A stretch of DNA of 64,000 nt from Collinsella sp. MSK.8.10 (GCF_019041915.1 NZ_JAHPYF010000005.1:1-64000); one strand, 5' to 3'; counted from the stretch's first letter, positions 1 through 7,504 are shown. Numbers and translations: made by a program. Notes: generated from the sequence alone by a model not told the origin.

Positions 1-2
1 GC

Positions 3-377
3 GGCGTGGTGGACGCCTCCGGGGGCATGGCTCCGCATGTGGTGGTTGAGCCCGATGTCGCCACGCCCCCGGCGGGGGAGACCGACGGGCGCGATGTTCC
101 TGGCGATAGCGTGGAAAAGTCTCCCACCGATGCTAGCCCCGCTGCCGGAGAGCCCACCACAGGGCCCACGGCAAATCCCGCGCTGAAACCCGCGGCCGCG
201 ACAACCAAGACAACAACGACAGTAACCAAGGCCACGGTGTCCACGCCGTCAAGGCCCAAGACCGCAACCGCAACCACTGCGGCGCTCCCCAAGACTGCCG
301 ACAACAACTGGATCACCGCTTCCGTGACGCTTTTCATTCTGGGAACAGCGCTCCTGGCAGCCGCATATCGCTGCTAA
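3..377 (+). CDS. LPXTG-type surface protein, C-terminal end (5' cut by window)
   Basis: The reading frame is open from the first bases of the window, so the real start lies upstream; the GTG at 6 is only the first in-frame candidate. The visible 124 residues are low-complexity and rich in Thr, Pro, Ala and Lys, typical of a wall-spanning stalk. They end in LPKTAD, a ~17-residue hydrophobic helix and a short tail YRC. That is a sortase sorting signal, although the tail holds one Arg where a positive cluster is usual. The protein should be covalently anchored to peptidoglycan. Its binding domain is outside the window, so its ligand is unknown. Confidence 0.8.
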   Translation, partial: GVVDASGGMAPHVVVEPDVATPPAGETDGRDVPGDSVEKSPTDASPAAGEPTTGPTANPALKPAAATTKTTTTVTKATVSTPSRPKTATATTAALPKTADNNWITASVTLFILGTALLAAAYRC

Positions 378-406
378 GGCCTCGTTTAAGTGAGACCAGG
401 GGAGAA

Positions 407-574
407 GTGAATGCAGCTATTGCAGAAGCCTTTAGCCTTCCACTAAATCAATTTCTTAGAGATTGGTGCCGTATCAGCCATCGCTGCGACGGCACTATTT
501 TGTTCAGCTCGACTGCCTCTCGATCCATTACCGATGTTGAGCCTTACACCCCATCTGCCAGAGCGATAAGATAA
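407..574 (+). CDS. Possible small ORF, 55 aa
   Basis: A GTG start sits 2-3 nt after AGGGGAG and opens 55 codons ending at TAA 572. The translation is not low-complexity but matches nothing I recognise. The spacing to the Shine-Dalgarno sequence is short. It could equally be a fragment of a decayed gene. It lies in the 267-bp gap between the sortase substrate and the next gene. Confidence 0.2.
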   Translation: MNAAIAEAFSLPLNQFLRDWCRISHRCDGTILFSSTASRSITDVEPYTPSARAIR

Positions 575-602
575 TTGCAATTCAAATACTGCCGTTTATA
601 AA
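575..602 (+). promoter_or_regulatory. Promoter for the membrane GIY-YIG-like gene
   Basis: TTGCAA (575-580) and TATAAA (597-602) are separated by 16 bp, giving a sigma-70-type promoter 42 bp before the ATG at 645. The local sequence is AT-rich against a GC-rich background. Confidence 0.5.
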
Positions 603-644
603 GCTCCATTTGGATCCAATTGCCTATATCACTGGAGTCATACC

Positions 645-1235
645 ATGAGGAACTACTATCAAATCAAAACCGTCGCATCGGCCCCTCCAAGGAGGCTCAT
701 CCCGATCGGAAAAGTCATCAGCGCTTCTGGTCTTGTGTTGGTAATTGTCAGTCTCTTTTCCGCTCTGTCATCGAGTGCCAACATATATGGTTCGCTTTCT
801 TTTCCTTTCTTGCTCTTTGGCTTGTTCTTTTTTGTGGACGGGCTCCTTCTTGTTATTACGGCATCAAAGCAACAAGAGAAACTACTGGGGATACGCCAAT
901 CGCTCCTAGAAGATGATCCGCAAATCGTCGCAAGCGCCGAAGAGTTTATCGCTCAGCGAAAGGCCCTGACACAGCAAGGTGAAATTACTGGCATCTTCAT
1001 TGTCCATAATGCAACCAAAGATCTGTACTACGTAGGCCAAAGCGCAAAGGCAATTGATCGGGCGGCCATACAGTTTCTCGGTAGGGGCAATTGCGATGTG
1101 TATGCCGATTACAAGTACGGTGACTCATTCAACGTGCGAATAATCCCGCTGTCGGGAAGCGGCTACGAAAGTCTCAATGAGCAAAAACGCGCAGCGATAC
1201 AAGCGCTCGAGGCTGCTGATGAGGTGCTCTATTAA
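645..1235 (+). CDS. Membrane protein with C-terminal GIY-YIG-like domain
   Basis: The start ATG is preceded by GGAG at a spacing of 8. Two hydrophobic segments (about residues 25-47 and 50-72) predict a membrane hairpin near the N-terminus. The C-terminal half (about 118-196) reads GIFIVHN...LYYVGQS, a GIY-YIG signature, followed by an Arg about 8 residues on, an RGN...DVYADY stretch and a downstream Glu in LNEQKR, the expected order of catalytic residues in that fold. Full GIY-YIG enzymes cut DNA; whether this membrane-tethered version does is unknown. It probably forms a unit with the next gene, 23 bp downstream. GC content is lower than in the housekeeping block, suggesting acquisition. 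Confidence 0.6.
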   Translation: MRNYYQIKTVASAPPRRLIPIGKVISASGLVLVIVSLFSALSSSANIYGSLSFPFLLFGLFFFVDGLLLVITASKQQEKLLGIRQSLLEDDPQIVASAEEFIAQRKALTQQGEITGIFIVHNATKDLYYVGQSAKAIDRAAIQFLGRGNCDVYADYKYGDSFNVRIIPLSGSGYESLNEQKRAAIQALEAADEVLY

Positions 1236-1258
1236 AGGCGAATGTTAGGTTAAATGAA

Positions 1259-1783
1259 ATGGCAAGCTCAAATAACACTGGCAACAACGAGGAATTAACG
1301 CCGTCCGTCGAAGAAACGCTTCTTAACGAATCCGGCTCGATTGCCAGGGTCAAATCGTTCTCATGGATTTGGTTTATCAATAAGGAGCGAATCCACGACA
1401 TAGATCCCGTTCAATGCGGCAAATGGATGTTCTTCTTCTCTCCATTCAAAACCGCCCTCATGGACGACATTGTCGGAACGGCAGTTCTAGATGGCGTCGT
1501 CGTAGAGGCCAAATACTCGAACCCCGAAACGCTCATCGTGGCGGGCTCGAAACAAGGTGTCTGCTGCTTTTACCTAAACGGTAACGATAGAGAAAGCCAT
1601 AAGAGGGTACTGAGCTACATGCTGGAAAACGGGCTGATCAGGAAGACAAAGACCGGAAAGCTTTATAACATTTCGTTCAAGTTCGACTCTGAGACCTATG
1701 CAGGAAAGTACAAGGGGAGCGGCTTCTCCGGAAAGATAAAGCTCGCGGACTTCGTAGACCTGGAGACGGGAGAGTTTATCTAG
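1259..1783 (+). CDS. Hypothetical protein, 174 aa
   Basis: The ATG lies 23 bp after the membrane GIY-YIG-like gene, so the two are probably cotranscribed. The protein is soluble, with no signal peptide. From about residue 50 it shows the pattern GKWMFF...DDIVGTAV...AKYSNPET...KLYNISFKFDSETYAGKY. That layout resembles a family annotated as putative phosphothreonine-lyase-domain or BLES03-like, which is a recollection and not a confident match. No catalytic residue can be assigned from the sequence alone. Confidence 0.5.
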   Translation: MASSNNTGNNEELTPSVEETLLNESGSIARVKSFSWIWFINKERIHDIDPVQCGKWMFFFSPFKTALMDDIVGTAVLDGVVVEAKYSNPETLIVAGSKQGVCCFYLNGNDRESHKRVLSYMLENGLIRKTKTGKLYNISFKFDSETYAGKYKGSGFSGKIKLADFVDLETGEFI

Positions 1784-1800
1784 GACAGCGGGGCGGAGTA

Positions 1801-2112
1801 ATGAACTCTGCTTATGCTAGGGATGACGGGACCGTTCGCGTAGCCGTTGAGGGTCCGGTTGGCCCTGGCTTTGACCATGCGGAATGCTTCTTGCCTAGGG
1901 TTAATTGATTCAAAGTCGAAGGATTTACTACTGACGATCTGGTTTTTTTGACCGAGTTCGTTAGATCAAACGCTCCGTTTATCTTCGAGCTTGCAGAACG
2001 GCAAAAAGCTGGACCGGCGGTGGCATAATGCCTCGAATTCTTGTTTTTGGACAGTATATACGAGCTTGTTCTGGAGCTCGAGGAAGCGCTTGGTCAAATA
2101 CCCGAGGGCTGA
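1801..2112 (+). pseudogene. Decayed ORF with two in-frame stops
   Basis: A single frame from ATG 1801 reads protein-like sequence (RVAVEGPVGPGFDHAECF) to TGA 1906-1908, continues as FTTDDLVFLTEFV and NAPFIFELAERQ to TAA 2026-2028, then as LDSIYELVLELEEALGQ to TGA 2110-2112. All three segments share the frame and have acidic, helical composition, suggesting one gene of about 104 codons broken by two point mutations. No family was recognised. It lies in the 612-bp gap before the DUF3990 gene; 2113-2330 holds nothing I can support. Confidence 0.4.
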
Positions 2113-2330
2113 CGAGCCGACCGTGTGACTTCTGGGTTTGCCTTGCAGCTTTTCCCATTCATTTGTATACTTAACTTATATTTTGGTCGTAAGGCGCGAC
2201 CAACGGAATCAAAACAATGCTCGCGGAGAAGGCGCCTTCAATCGCATTGATTGCAGGCGCCTCTAATATCAAGCAATATCTATTCTGCCGGGGAGCGTGG
2301 AGTAAGGGCGTCGGTCGAATACGCCAGATA

Positions 2331-2383
2331 ACAGGTATCGCCCTGACGATACTCTGATAAACTATCGTTAGGGCGATACCTGT
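2331..2383 (+). promoter_or_regulatory. Double palindromic operator before the DUF3990/HTH pair
   Basis: A 21-bp inverted repeat (arms 2331-2351 and 2363-2383, one mismatch, 11-bp spacer) ends 12 bp before the GTG start at 2396. Each arm is itself a palindrome, TATCG-N6-CGATA (2336-2351 and 2363-2378), so there are four half-sites. This is the geometry of a cooperative autoregulatory operator of a toxin-antitoxin operon. The HTH protein encoded second is the likely ligand, by inference. Confidence 0.65.
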
Positions 2384-2395
2384 TAGGAGACTCGT

Positions 2396-3064
2396 GTGAA
2401 GCTGTGGCATGGTTCTCAGAAAATCATTAAGGCTCCCCAGCTTGGCCTGGGGAAAGTCCATAACGACTATGGACAGGGATTCTATTGCACAGAGAGCCTC
2501 GACCTTGTAAAGGAATGGGCATGCTCTCGGGATGTCGATGGTTTTGCAAATAGATATGAACTCGATATGACCGATCTTAATATCCTCGACCTGCTATCGC
2601 CGCAATATAGCGTCATGCATTGGATAGCGTTGCTCATAGAGCATCGTTCTTTTCGTAAAGATACTGCCGTTGCCGTAGGGGCGTGCGAATATCTCCACGA
2701 TCACTTTTTACCGGATACTGAAGCCTATGATGTGATTAGAGGATGGCGTGCGGACGACTCGTACTTTAGCTATGCCAGGGCATTTGTGAACAATACGATC
2801 ACCGTTGAGCAACTTGGTCGATCTATGAGGCTTGGCAACCTGGGGGAGCAGATCATGCTCAAAAGCGAGCATGCGTTTAAGAATATTCGATTTGCTGGAT
2901 TTGAGCGCGCACCGCTAGCCCTGTATGGCCCATTGGCCAGGGAACGAGACGAAGCAGCAAGAGAACAGTATCGGCAGCTGCTTGCCGAAAACCCGTTTGA
3001 GGGAATCCGCATCGTCGACATCATTCGAGAGGGGATGACTGCAGATGACCTGCGCATACAGTGA
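2396..3064 (+). CDS. DUF3990 domain protein, putative toxin
   Basis: The GTG start follows AGGAGA at a spacing of 6. The N-terminus reads LWHGSQKII..P..G.G...NDYGQGFYCTE, the hallmark of DUF3990. As I recall, that family is related to ADP-ribosyltransferase folds, where the first His/Tyr-Gly pair and the DxGxGFY loop bind NAD. The 222 residues are predicted soluble. The gene overlaps the downstream HTH gene by 20 bp and sits behind a double palindrome, the usual toxin-first toxin-antitoxin layout. ADP-ribosylating activity is inferred from the family and not shown here. Confidence 0.7.
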   Translation: MKLWHGSQKIIKAPQLGLGKVHNDYGQGFYCTESLDLVKEWACSRDVDGFANRYELDMTDLNILDLLSPQYSVMHWIALLIEHRSFRKDTAVAVGACEYLHDHFLPDTEAYDVIRGWRADDSYFSYARAFVNNTITVEQLGRSMRLGNLGEQIMLKSEHAFKNIRFAGFERAPLALYGPLARERDEAAREQYRQLLAENPFEGIRIVDIIREGMTADDLRIQ

Positions 3065-3734
3065 AGTGTATCTCGAGGACGCTATGAGAACGCTGGGCGA
3101 GGCAGTCGATTTTGCCCTCTGCGACCAAGGGCTGAATCCGACCGAACTGACGGCGATCTTGTCAAACGCTCTTGAGATGAAACAGTTTGAGCGCGGTATC
3201 CCACGCGTTGTCTGCGGCATGTCGGGCGACGAGCTTGCGCACGAGATCATTGTTCACGCGGGTCTGAAGCCCGTCGAATTCAGGGAGGCCTATCCGTTCG
3301 ACCGTTCCCCGCAATACTGGGCAGGTTGGGTTTTGGCATACACGCAGTGGACGTGCGGCCTAGGTTTTAGCGACCTTTTTGAAGTGGCACCACTCGATTG
3401 GATTATCGGCTCGTACCATCCGCTCCACGAGGCCTCCGAAGATAAATTCGCCCAGATTGTCATCGAAAAATGGAACAACGCCCAGGCAGACAAAAAGGGC
3501 CTCAAGGCGGCACGAAAGGCTGCCGGACTAACGCAAAAACAGCTCGCCGCCCAATCGGGGGTTAAGCTTCGCGCCATACAACTCTACGAGCAGAACCAGC
3601 TCGACCTACGCCGTGCCTCGGTTTCCTCGGCATTGGCGCTTGCAGACACCCTAAACTGCACCATCGAAGACCTCGTCTGGCAACCGATTGCTCTGGAGTA
3701 CGACTCGCAGGCTATTTCGTCTGTAAAGCTATAG
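3045..3734 (+). CDS. XRE-family HTH protein, putative antitoxin/regulator
   Basis: It starts inside the DUF3990 gene (20-bp overlap), which implies translational coupling. A GAGAGGGG tract lies 10 nt before the ATG. Residues 1-140 form an unknown globular domain. About residues 145-205 are a clear XRE helix-turn-helix (KAARKAAGLTQKQLAAQSGV then RAIQLYEQ). The C-terminal placement of the HTH and the gene order suggest that it neutralises the DUF3990 protein and represses the operon by binding 2331-2383. That role is inferred from context. Confidence 0.7.
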   Translation: MTCAYSEVYLEDAMRTLGEAVDFALCDQGLNPTELTAILSNALEMKQFERGIPRVVCGMSGDELAHEIIVHAGLKPVEFREAYPFDRSPQYWAGWVLAYTQWTCGLGFSDLFEVAPLDWIIGSYHPLHEASEDKFAQIVIEKWNNAQADKKGLKAARKAAGLTQKQLAAQSGVKLRAIQLYEQNQLDLRRASVSSALALADTLNCTIEDLVWQPIALEYDSQAISSVKL

Positions 3735-3745
3735 AGGAGTCAGAC

Positions 3746-3931
3746 ATGCCTTGGAGCTATGTTCAACAAGATGACGGCGCTGATTGCGTTGCTCAAGAAG
3801 ATCATTCAACTGCGCACGTGGCAAATTCAGCATCACCGATTTTGCTCGGCGGTACCACGTCAATCGACGAAGCTATTCGGCTGACCATTTCGAACATGCC
3901 CAACGCGCTCAGGCTCTTAGAGAACTCATGA
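3746..3931 (+). CDS. Small ORF coupled to fic, possible antitoxin
   Basis: A 61-codon ORF has a strong ribosome site (AGAGGAG, spacing 6) and its stop overlaps the fic start as ATGA (3928-3931). That position is where Fic/Doc antitoxins usually sit. The protein is acidic at the N-terminus and resembles no antitoxin I know. Two other frames are also open here: one continuous with fic from 3784 and one from 3772. The region may therefore be a frameshifted antitoxin. Confidence 0.35.
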   Translation: MPWSYVQQDDGADCVAQEDHSTAHVANSASPILLGGTTSIDEAIRLTISNMPNALRLLENS

Positions 3932-4443
3932 TGGCGGACACGAAGCGGGGAGCGCATCCGTTCGCGCCGCTCGTGCTCGATGATGCCGGTTCGCTCGAAG
4001 ATATGGCCGCGGCCGTGATGCGCCTGCACAGCACGCTGATAAAGGTCGGGCGCTGCTATACAACCGACGCCACAGGCGACCGGGCCGCGCTTGAGCTTGG
4101 AAGTGTCGAGTCCGTGCTTGCGGGTGCATTCTGTACGATATTCGGTCAATCGCCGGCCGATCGCTTCGCAGACATCTTTGACCAGGTCACCTACGTGGTC
4201 GAGCACATGGTCAAGGACCACATCTTTGAAGACGGTAACAAACGAACCAGCCTTGTCTTTGCGTTGTCCGTCTTAAGGTTCGCAGGCACTCCGATCGTGC
4301 TGTCTGACAGCCCCGAACCAAAAGACAACCAGTACTACGCCTGGATCCAGGACCTCGTTTCCAGTCGCCGCACGAACAGCGAGCTAGCCGAAGAGCTGCG
4401 CTGCGGATTCGTTGCGGGCACGGGCGATCTGTCGCTCGTATAG
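3928..4443 (+). CDS. Fic/Doc family protein
   Basis: The core motif HIFEDGNKRT matches the Fic consensus HxFx[D/E]GNxRx, with the catalytic His and the phosphate-binding loop intact, so the enzyme should transfer AMP or another phosphate-containing group to a hydroxyl of a target. The start is taken at the ATG overlapping the preceding stop (171 aa). An upstream in-frame start at 3784 would add 48 residues of Arg-rich sequence that do not look like Fic. No inhibitory (S/T)xxxE(G/N) helix is obvious, so inhibition should come from a partner, perhaps the preceding 61-aa ORF. Confidence 0.75.
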   Translation: MMADTKRGAHPFAPLVLDDAGSLEDMAAAVMRLHSTLIKVGRCYTTDATGDRAALELGSVESVLAGAFCTIFGQSPADRFADIFDQVTYVVEHMVKDHIFEDGNKRTSLVFALSVLRFAGTPIVLSDSPEPKDNQYYAWIQDLVSSRRTNSELAEELRCGFVAGTGDLSLV

Positions 4444-4488
4444 AATCTAAGCATCCGCACGCCGGTTAATGAATTGATTGGACGCCAC

Positions 4489-5277
4489 ATGGAACTCCCT
4501 AGCACCCTGTGCAGCAATGTCTACGACTTTGCGTTTTGCCCCGAGCCCTGCTACGACCGCCTGGCCGACCTCGCCGATCCAGAGGACTGGGGTCCCGGCA
4601 ACCGCATCCTCAAAAACTACCTGTCGTTTTCGTTTAGCCGCGCGGTGTTCCTGACCGAGCGTGACTTGGACCAGACCGGGCCGTCCAACCTGCCGCTGGT
4701 GTTCGACGATGACCGCTGCCTGTTCAATACCGGCCTGTACACGCGTCGCTACGAGACCATCTACGGCCTGTTTGAGCCCAACACCAAGCCCGACGCGCGC
4801 CAGCGCTGGTTTTTGAAGGGCTTCTTTAAGGAGAGCGACCCCATGCTGGTCTCGTTTGAGTACCTGCCGTGCCGCGTGCGCTTTGCCGAGGACCCCTCCG
4901 AGCTGGTCTTTGACTATCGACTGCCCATCCGCTCCAACATCGACCACATTCTGGGCGACGAGGAGAACCTTACGCGCATCCCCGCCAGCCTGATGGGGGA
5001 GGACAACTCGCTGCTGCTGCGCCGCGCCTTTGAGGGTGCCGTCGTCGAGGCCGCCCGCCGCGCCGCAGCCAACTACACGCTCGCCGTGCCGCAGTTCTAC
5101 GGCGGCCGGATCCAGCTGCTCTTGCCGCTGTGCCTGACCGGCGACAAGCCCGAGCTGGCGCTGACCATCCAGCGCGAGGACGGTTTCTACGCAGCGCGCA
5201 CCTGCCTCACGCTCGACATGGCTTACAACAACGCGCGACTTATCTGCCGCCCCGAGACCTCGTGGATTAAGCGATAA
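4489..5277 (+). CDS. DUF3825 domain protein
   Basis: The segment LPLVFDDDRCLFNTGLYT followed by RYETIYGLFEPN is the core of DUF3825, a family often found with OST-HTH RNA-binding domains. Here it occupies the whole 262-residue protein, with a second half (about 165-262) rich in Arg and Ala that ends in a beta-rich segment. ATG 4489 is preferred over the in-frame TTG at 4474, though neither has a strong ribosome site. Its function is unknown; a role in RNA metabolism is only suggested by the family. The codon usage is GC-rich like the core genome. Confidence 0.65.
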   Translation: MELPSTLCSNVYDFAFCPEPCYDRLADLADPEDWGPGNRILKNYLSFSFSRAVFLTERDLDQTGPSNLPLVFDDDRCLFNTGLYTRRYETIYGLFEPNTKPDARQRWFLKGFFKESDPMLVSFEYLPCRVRFAEDPSELVFDYRLPIRSNIDHILGDEENLTRIPASLMGEDNSLLLRRAFEGAVVEAARRAAANYTLAVPQFYGGRIQLLLPLCLTGDKPELALTIQREDGFYAARTCLTLDMAYNNARLICRPETSWIKR

Positions 5278-5365
5278 GGGGTGGTTAAGCTGCGGTTTTG
5301 TTGGTTGACTGGGTTGAAACAGCGCGGTTTGCTCTCACGAATTTATAATCGAGGGCAAAAAGTTC

Positions 5366-5395
5366 TTGGTAAACCGCGCACGGCTATGTTAGTAT
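5366..5395 (+). promoter_or_regulatory. tRNA-Val promoter
   Basis: TTGGTA (5366-5371) and TAGTAT (5390-5395) with an 18-bp spacer lie 20 bp before the tRNA. Confidence 0.5.
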
Positions 5396-5415
5396 CTCTT
5401 TTGCCGAAAGGCGAC

Positions 5416-5490
5416 GGGCGATTGGCTCAGGGGTAGAGCATATCCTTCACACGGATGGGGTCACAAGTTCGAATCTTGTATCGCCCACCA
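5416..5490 (+). tRNA. tRNA-Val (CAC)
   Basis: The acceptor stem GGGCGAT pairs with ATCGCCC. The anticodon loop TTCACAC gives CAC. The T loop TTCGAAT is standard and the 3' ACCA is encoded. Confidence 0.95.
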
Positions 5491-5500
5491 TCAAAAGAGC

Positions 5501-5537
5501 AGGTCAGAGGTGTTAAGCCTCTGGCCTTTTTCTTTTT
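5501..5537 (+). terminator. tRNA-Val terminator
   Basis: AGGTCAGAGG pairs with CCTCTGGCCT (one G-U) and is followed by a T-rich tract. Confidence 0.8.
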
Positions 5538-5572
5538 GACACCAAGGGTGACACCAAAAGTGACACCAAAAT
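5537..5572 (+). repeat. Three 12-bp direct repeats beside tRNA-Val
   Basis: TGACACCAA occurs at 5537, 5549 and 5561, exactly 12 bp apart with a 3-nt variable gap. The array starts where the tRNA-Val terminator ends. Its position just beyond a tRNA 3' end suggests recombinase arm sites left by an integrated element, but no integrase gene is present. Confidence 0.6.
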
Positions 5573-5873
5573 CGAATCGAAGTCGTATAAGGCGTCGTTT
5601 TTTATCGCGCCCTTTTTGCTGACGCCATTGCATGTTTTGCATAAAACACATCTGTATTTTCATTGAACTCCCCATGTGATTCGAACGAAAATGTGGAGAC
5701 AGGGACCGCATGCCCAGAGCGCCTTCCAGCGGATTTCTATCACACGACGGTTTTTCACCAGAACTCGTCAAGCATTTGGTCAGCTTCTGGTACTTACCGG
5801 CATGATGCCCCAGTAGATAATCGGCGATGCCCACAATCCGCACGGTCTATAGCCGATACCAGGGAAGACGCAA

Positions 5874-7031
5874 ATGGAAGAAATCGTCTGCGCAAACACC
5901 GCATTCCGTTACTGGCGCTGCCCGCCACAGGTCCGCGACCTCTACCCGAGACTGCCAGCCCCAGAAAACGGCTGGCGAGCCCTATCTCAATCGCCCTTTG
6001 TAGTCGACATCCTCAAGACCCCGATTATTACCGCAACAGTGCCCGGTGGCATTAATTACCATTCGGGATTACGGACAACAATCCACTGTGATGATGCTTC
6101 GGAGGTAGATAGCACGCTGGAAACCGCGATGGGCTTTAGGGTTACCAATCCACTTGCGACGCTATTTACCATGGCGCGCTTTGTTTCTCCAACCGATCTT
6201 GTCCTTGCCATGTACGAATTCTGCGGATGGTTCTCAGTCTTTGAGCCCACGGTAGCAGTAGAAGCGGAACTAGACAAAGCCAATGAGGCTGCCGAGAATG
6301 CAACCACCGAATCCCTCTTTGACCTCGATGAAAGCCAAGACGAACCACAATGGAAACGCGTTTATGCGTGCATAAATGCCAAAGAACAGGTAAATACGAA
6401 GGGGCCCAACGGACAAAAGAAGACGAAGGGGGTCACAAGGCTAAAGGGCATTTCGCTCTGGATGAGGAAGCCACTCATCGAATTACACGAGCTTCATGAG
6501 TACGCCAGTAAGATGAAAAGACGAAAGTGGGGTACAAAGTTTTACAACGCCGCGCAGCTGGTGACAGGTATAGCAGCTTCTCCGCTTGAAGTTGCAGGAA
6601 TTTTATTACTATCGCTTCCTCGCTCTCGCGGCGGTGCCGGCTTTCGTAACGTTTATGTTAACGACCTTACGCCGCTTACCGCATCGGCGCAGAGCATTGC
6701 AGGGCAAAAAGTCTGCTACGGGGATATCGTGATCGTGAATCCAACCATAATGAAGGCAGGCATCGTGGAGATTCAGGGAGAGGTCATCCACGGATCAGGC
6801 GCCGTGCTCGACCACGATGCCAAACGAATGACGGCGCTGCAAAGTATGGGGTACGACGTCTTCCTGGTTACGCACGACATGCTTAACGATGCCGAGCAAC
6901 TTGATGCGATCGTGCGAAGTCTTTGCTCGCGCTTGGAATTGCGCTATAGGTGCAAAAATAAGGCGCAAAAGACGACAGAAATGGAGTTGCGAGCCAACGT
7001 ACTATGCAACTGCCTGGAAATCGGTCGTTAG
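5874..7031 (+). CDS. Hypothetical protein with DUF559-like C-terminus
   Basis: The 385 residues fall in two parts. The first (1-210) has aromatic-rich segments and an acidic linker near 140-165. The second contains VEIQGEVIHGSG, then DHDAKRMTALQSMGYDVFLV. This resembles the Vsr/DUF559 nuclease fold, in which an acidic beta strand is followed by a D..R...L...G..V block. Such proteins are common in Coriobacteria, often paired with an AbiEi-like wing. The catalytic Asp/Glu set is incomplete here, so it may be inactive. The start is supported by GGGAAG 6 nt upstream. This is a weak assignment. Confidence 0.45.
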   Translation: MEEIVCANTAFRYWRCPPQVRDLYPRLPAPENGWRALSQSPFVVDILKTPIITATVPGGINYHSGLRTTIHCDDASEVDSTLETAMGFRVTNPLATLFTMARFVSPTDLVLAMYEFCGWFSVFEPTVAVEAELDKANEAAENATTESLFDLDESQDEPQWKRVYACINAKEQVNTKGPNGQKKTKGVTRLKGISLWMRKPLIELHELHEYASKMKRRKWGTKFYNAAQLVTGIAASPLEVAGILLLSLPRSRGGAGFRNVYVNDLTPLTASAQSIAGQKVCYGDIVIVNPTIMKAGIVEIQGEVIHGSGAVLDHDAKRMTALQSMGYDVFLVTHDMLNDAEQLDAIVRSLCSRLELRYRCKNKAQKTTEMELRANVLCNCLEIGR

Positions 7032-7108
7032 ACGGGTGCCTTGCTCACTTCCGGGCGCCCTCGGTCGGCTGCCCGCGATGCCGCCGGAAAATTTTTCCAA
7101 AAATGTCC

Positions 7109-7137
7109 TTGCATCGCCGTCCGAGTTCCCGTATAGT
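7109..7137 (+). promoter_or_regulatory. tRNA-Ala promoter, copy 1
   Basis: TTGCAT and TATAGT with an ideal 17-bp spacer lie 12 nt before the tRNA. Confidence 0.85.
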
Positions 7138-7149
7138 ACTTCTTCGCAC

Positions 7150-7222
7150 GGGGGCGTAGCTCAGCTGGGAGAGCGCTTGACTGGCAGTCAAGAGGTCAGG
7201 GGTTCGATCCCCCTCGTCTCCA
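7150..7222 (+). tRNA. tRNA-Ala (GGC), copy 1
   Basis: The anticodon stem CTTGA/TCAAG encloses loop CTGGCAG, giving GGC. Acceptor GGGGGCG pairs with CGTCTCC, with two G-U pairs. The 3' end reads ACCC, so CCA is not encoded. Confidence 0.93.
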
Positions 7223-7238
7223 CCCGAGCATTGAATGA

Positions 7239-7266
7239 GGCTCCAACGCAAGTTGGGGCCTTTTTT
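7239..7266 (+). terminator. tRNA-Ala terminator, copy 1
   Basis: GGCTCCAAC, loop GCAA, GTTGGGGCC and six T. Confidence 0.9.
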
Positions 7267-7297
7267 CATATAGGAACACAAGGTCAAAGGCGGCACC

Positions 7298-7330
7298 ATG
7301 ATCCTCCTGGTCGACAAGATCGTGCGTTGA
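7298..7330 (+). pseudogene. Truncated copy of the ABC-F gene start
   Basis: The first eight codons of the ABC-F gene (MILLVDKI), with its upstream region, are repeated here and run into a stop after ten codons. It is a by-product of the tandem duplication. The ribosome site is retained, so a 10-residue peptide could be made. Confidence 0.8.
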
Positions 7331-7420
7331 ACGGGTTCCGCGCGCATGGTAGTATTTCACATCGTGGTTCAAAGCGTTGGAGGCTGTTCTGCCACCCCAA
7401 CTGCAAGCGCCACTTTATAA

Positions 7421-7496
7421 GGGCTCTTGGCGCAACGGTTAGCGCAGGGGACTCATAATCCCTGGGTTCTGGGTTCGAATCCCGGAGGGCCCACCA
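7421..7496 (+). tRNA. tRNA with CAT anticodon (elongator Met or Ile2)
   Basis: GGGCTCT pairs with AGGGCCC, the anticodon loop is CTCATAA and the 3' CCA is encoded. The G1-C72 pair excludes initiator tRNA. The anticodon arm resembles bacterial tRNA-Ile2, whose CAT is modified by TilS, as much as elongator tRNA-Met; sequence alone does not decide. Confidence 0.9.
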
Positions 7497-7504
7497 GGTT
7501 TTTC

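Larger units (their letters stand above)
5491..5873 (+). other. Gene-free stretch after tRNA-Val
   Basis: This 383-bp stretch holds the tRNA terminator and the 12-bp repeats. The rest (5573-5873) shows no gene on either strand. A minus-strand frame across the tRNA, ending in the RTCDPI-like residues typical of antisense tRNA translation, is not a gene. Confidence 0.6.

Noticed and set aside
620..916. 98-aa frame overlapping the GIY-YIG-like gene
   Set aside because: It lies out of frame inside a better-supported gene that has a ribosome site and domain motifs.
5427..5843. Minus-strand 138-aa frame across tRNA-Val, ending in an RTCDPI-like tail
   Set aside because: That tail is the antisense translation of a tRNA and is widely mis-annotated. 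No homology-like region is seen apart from repeat-encoded GVT units.
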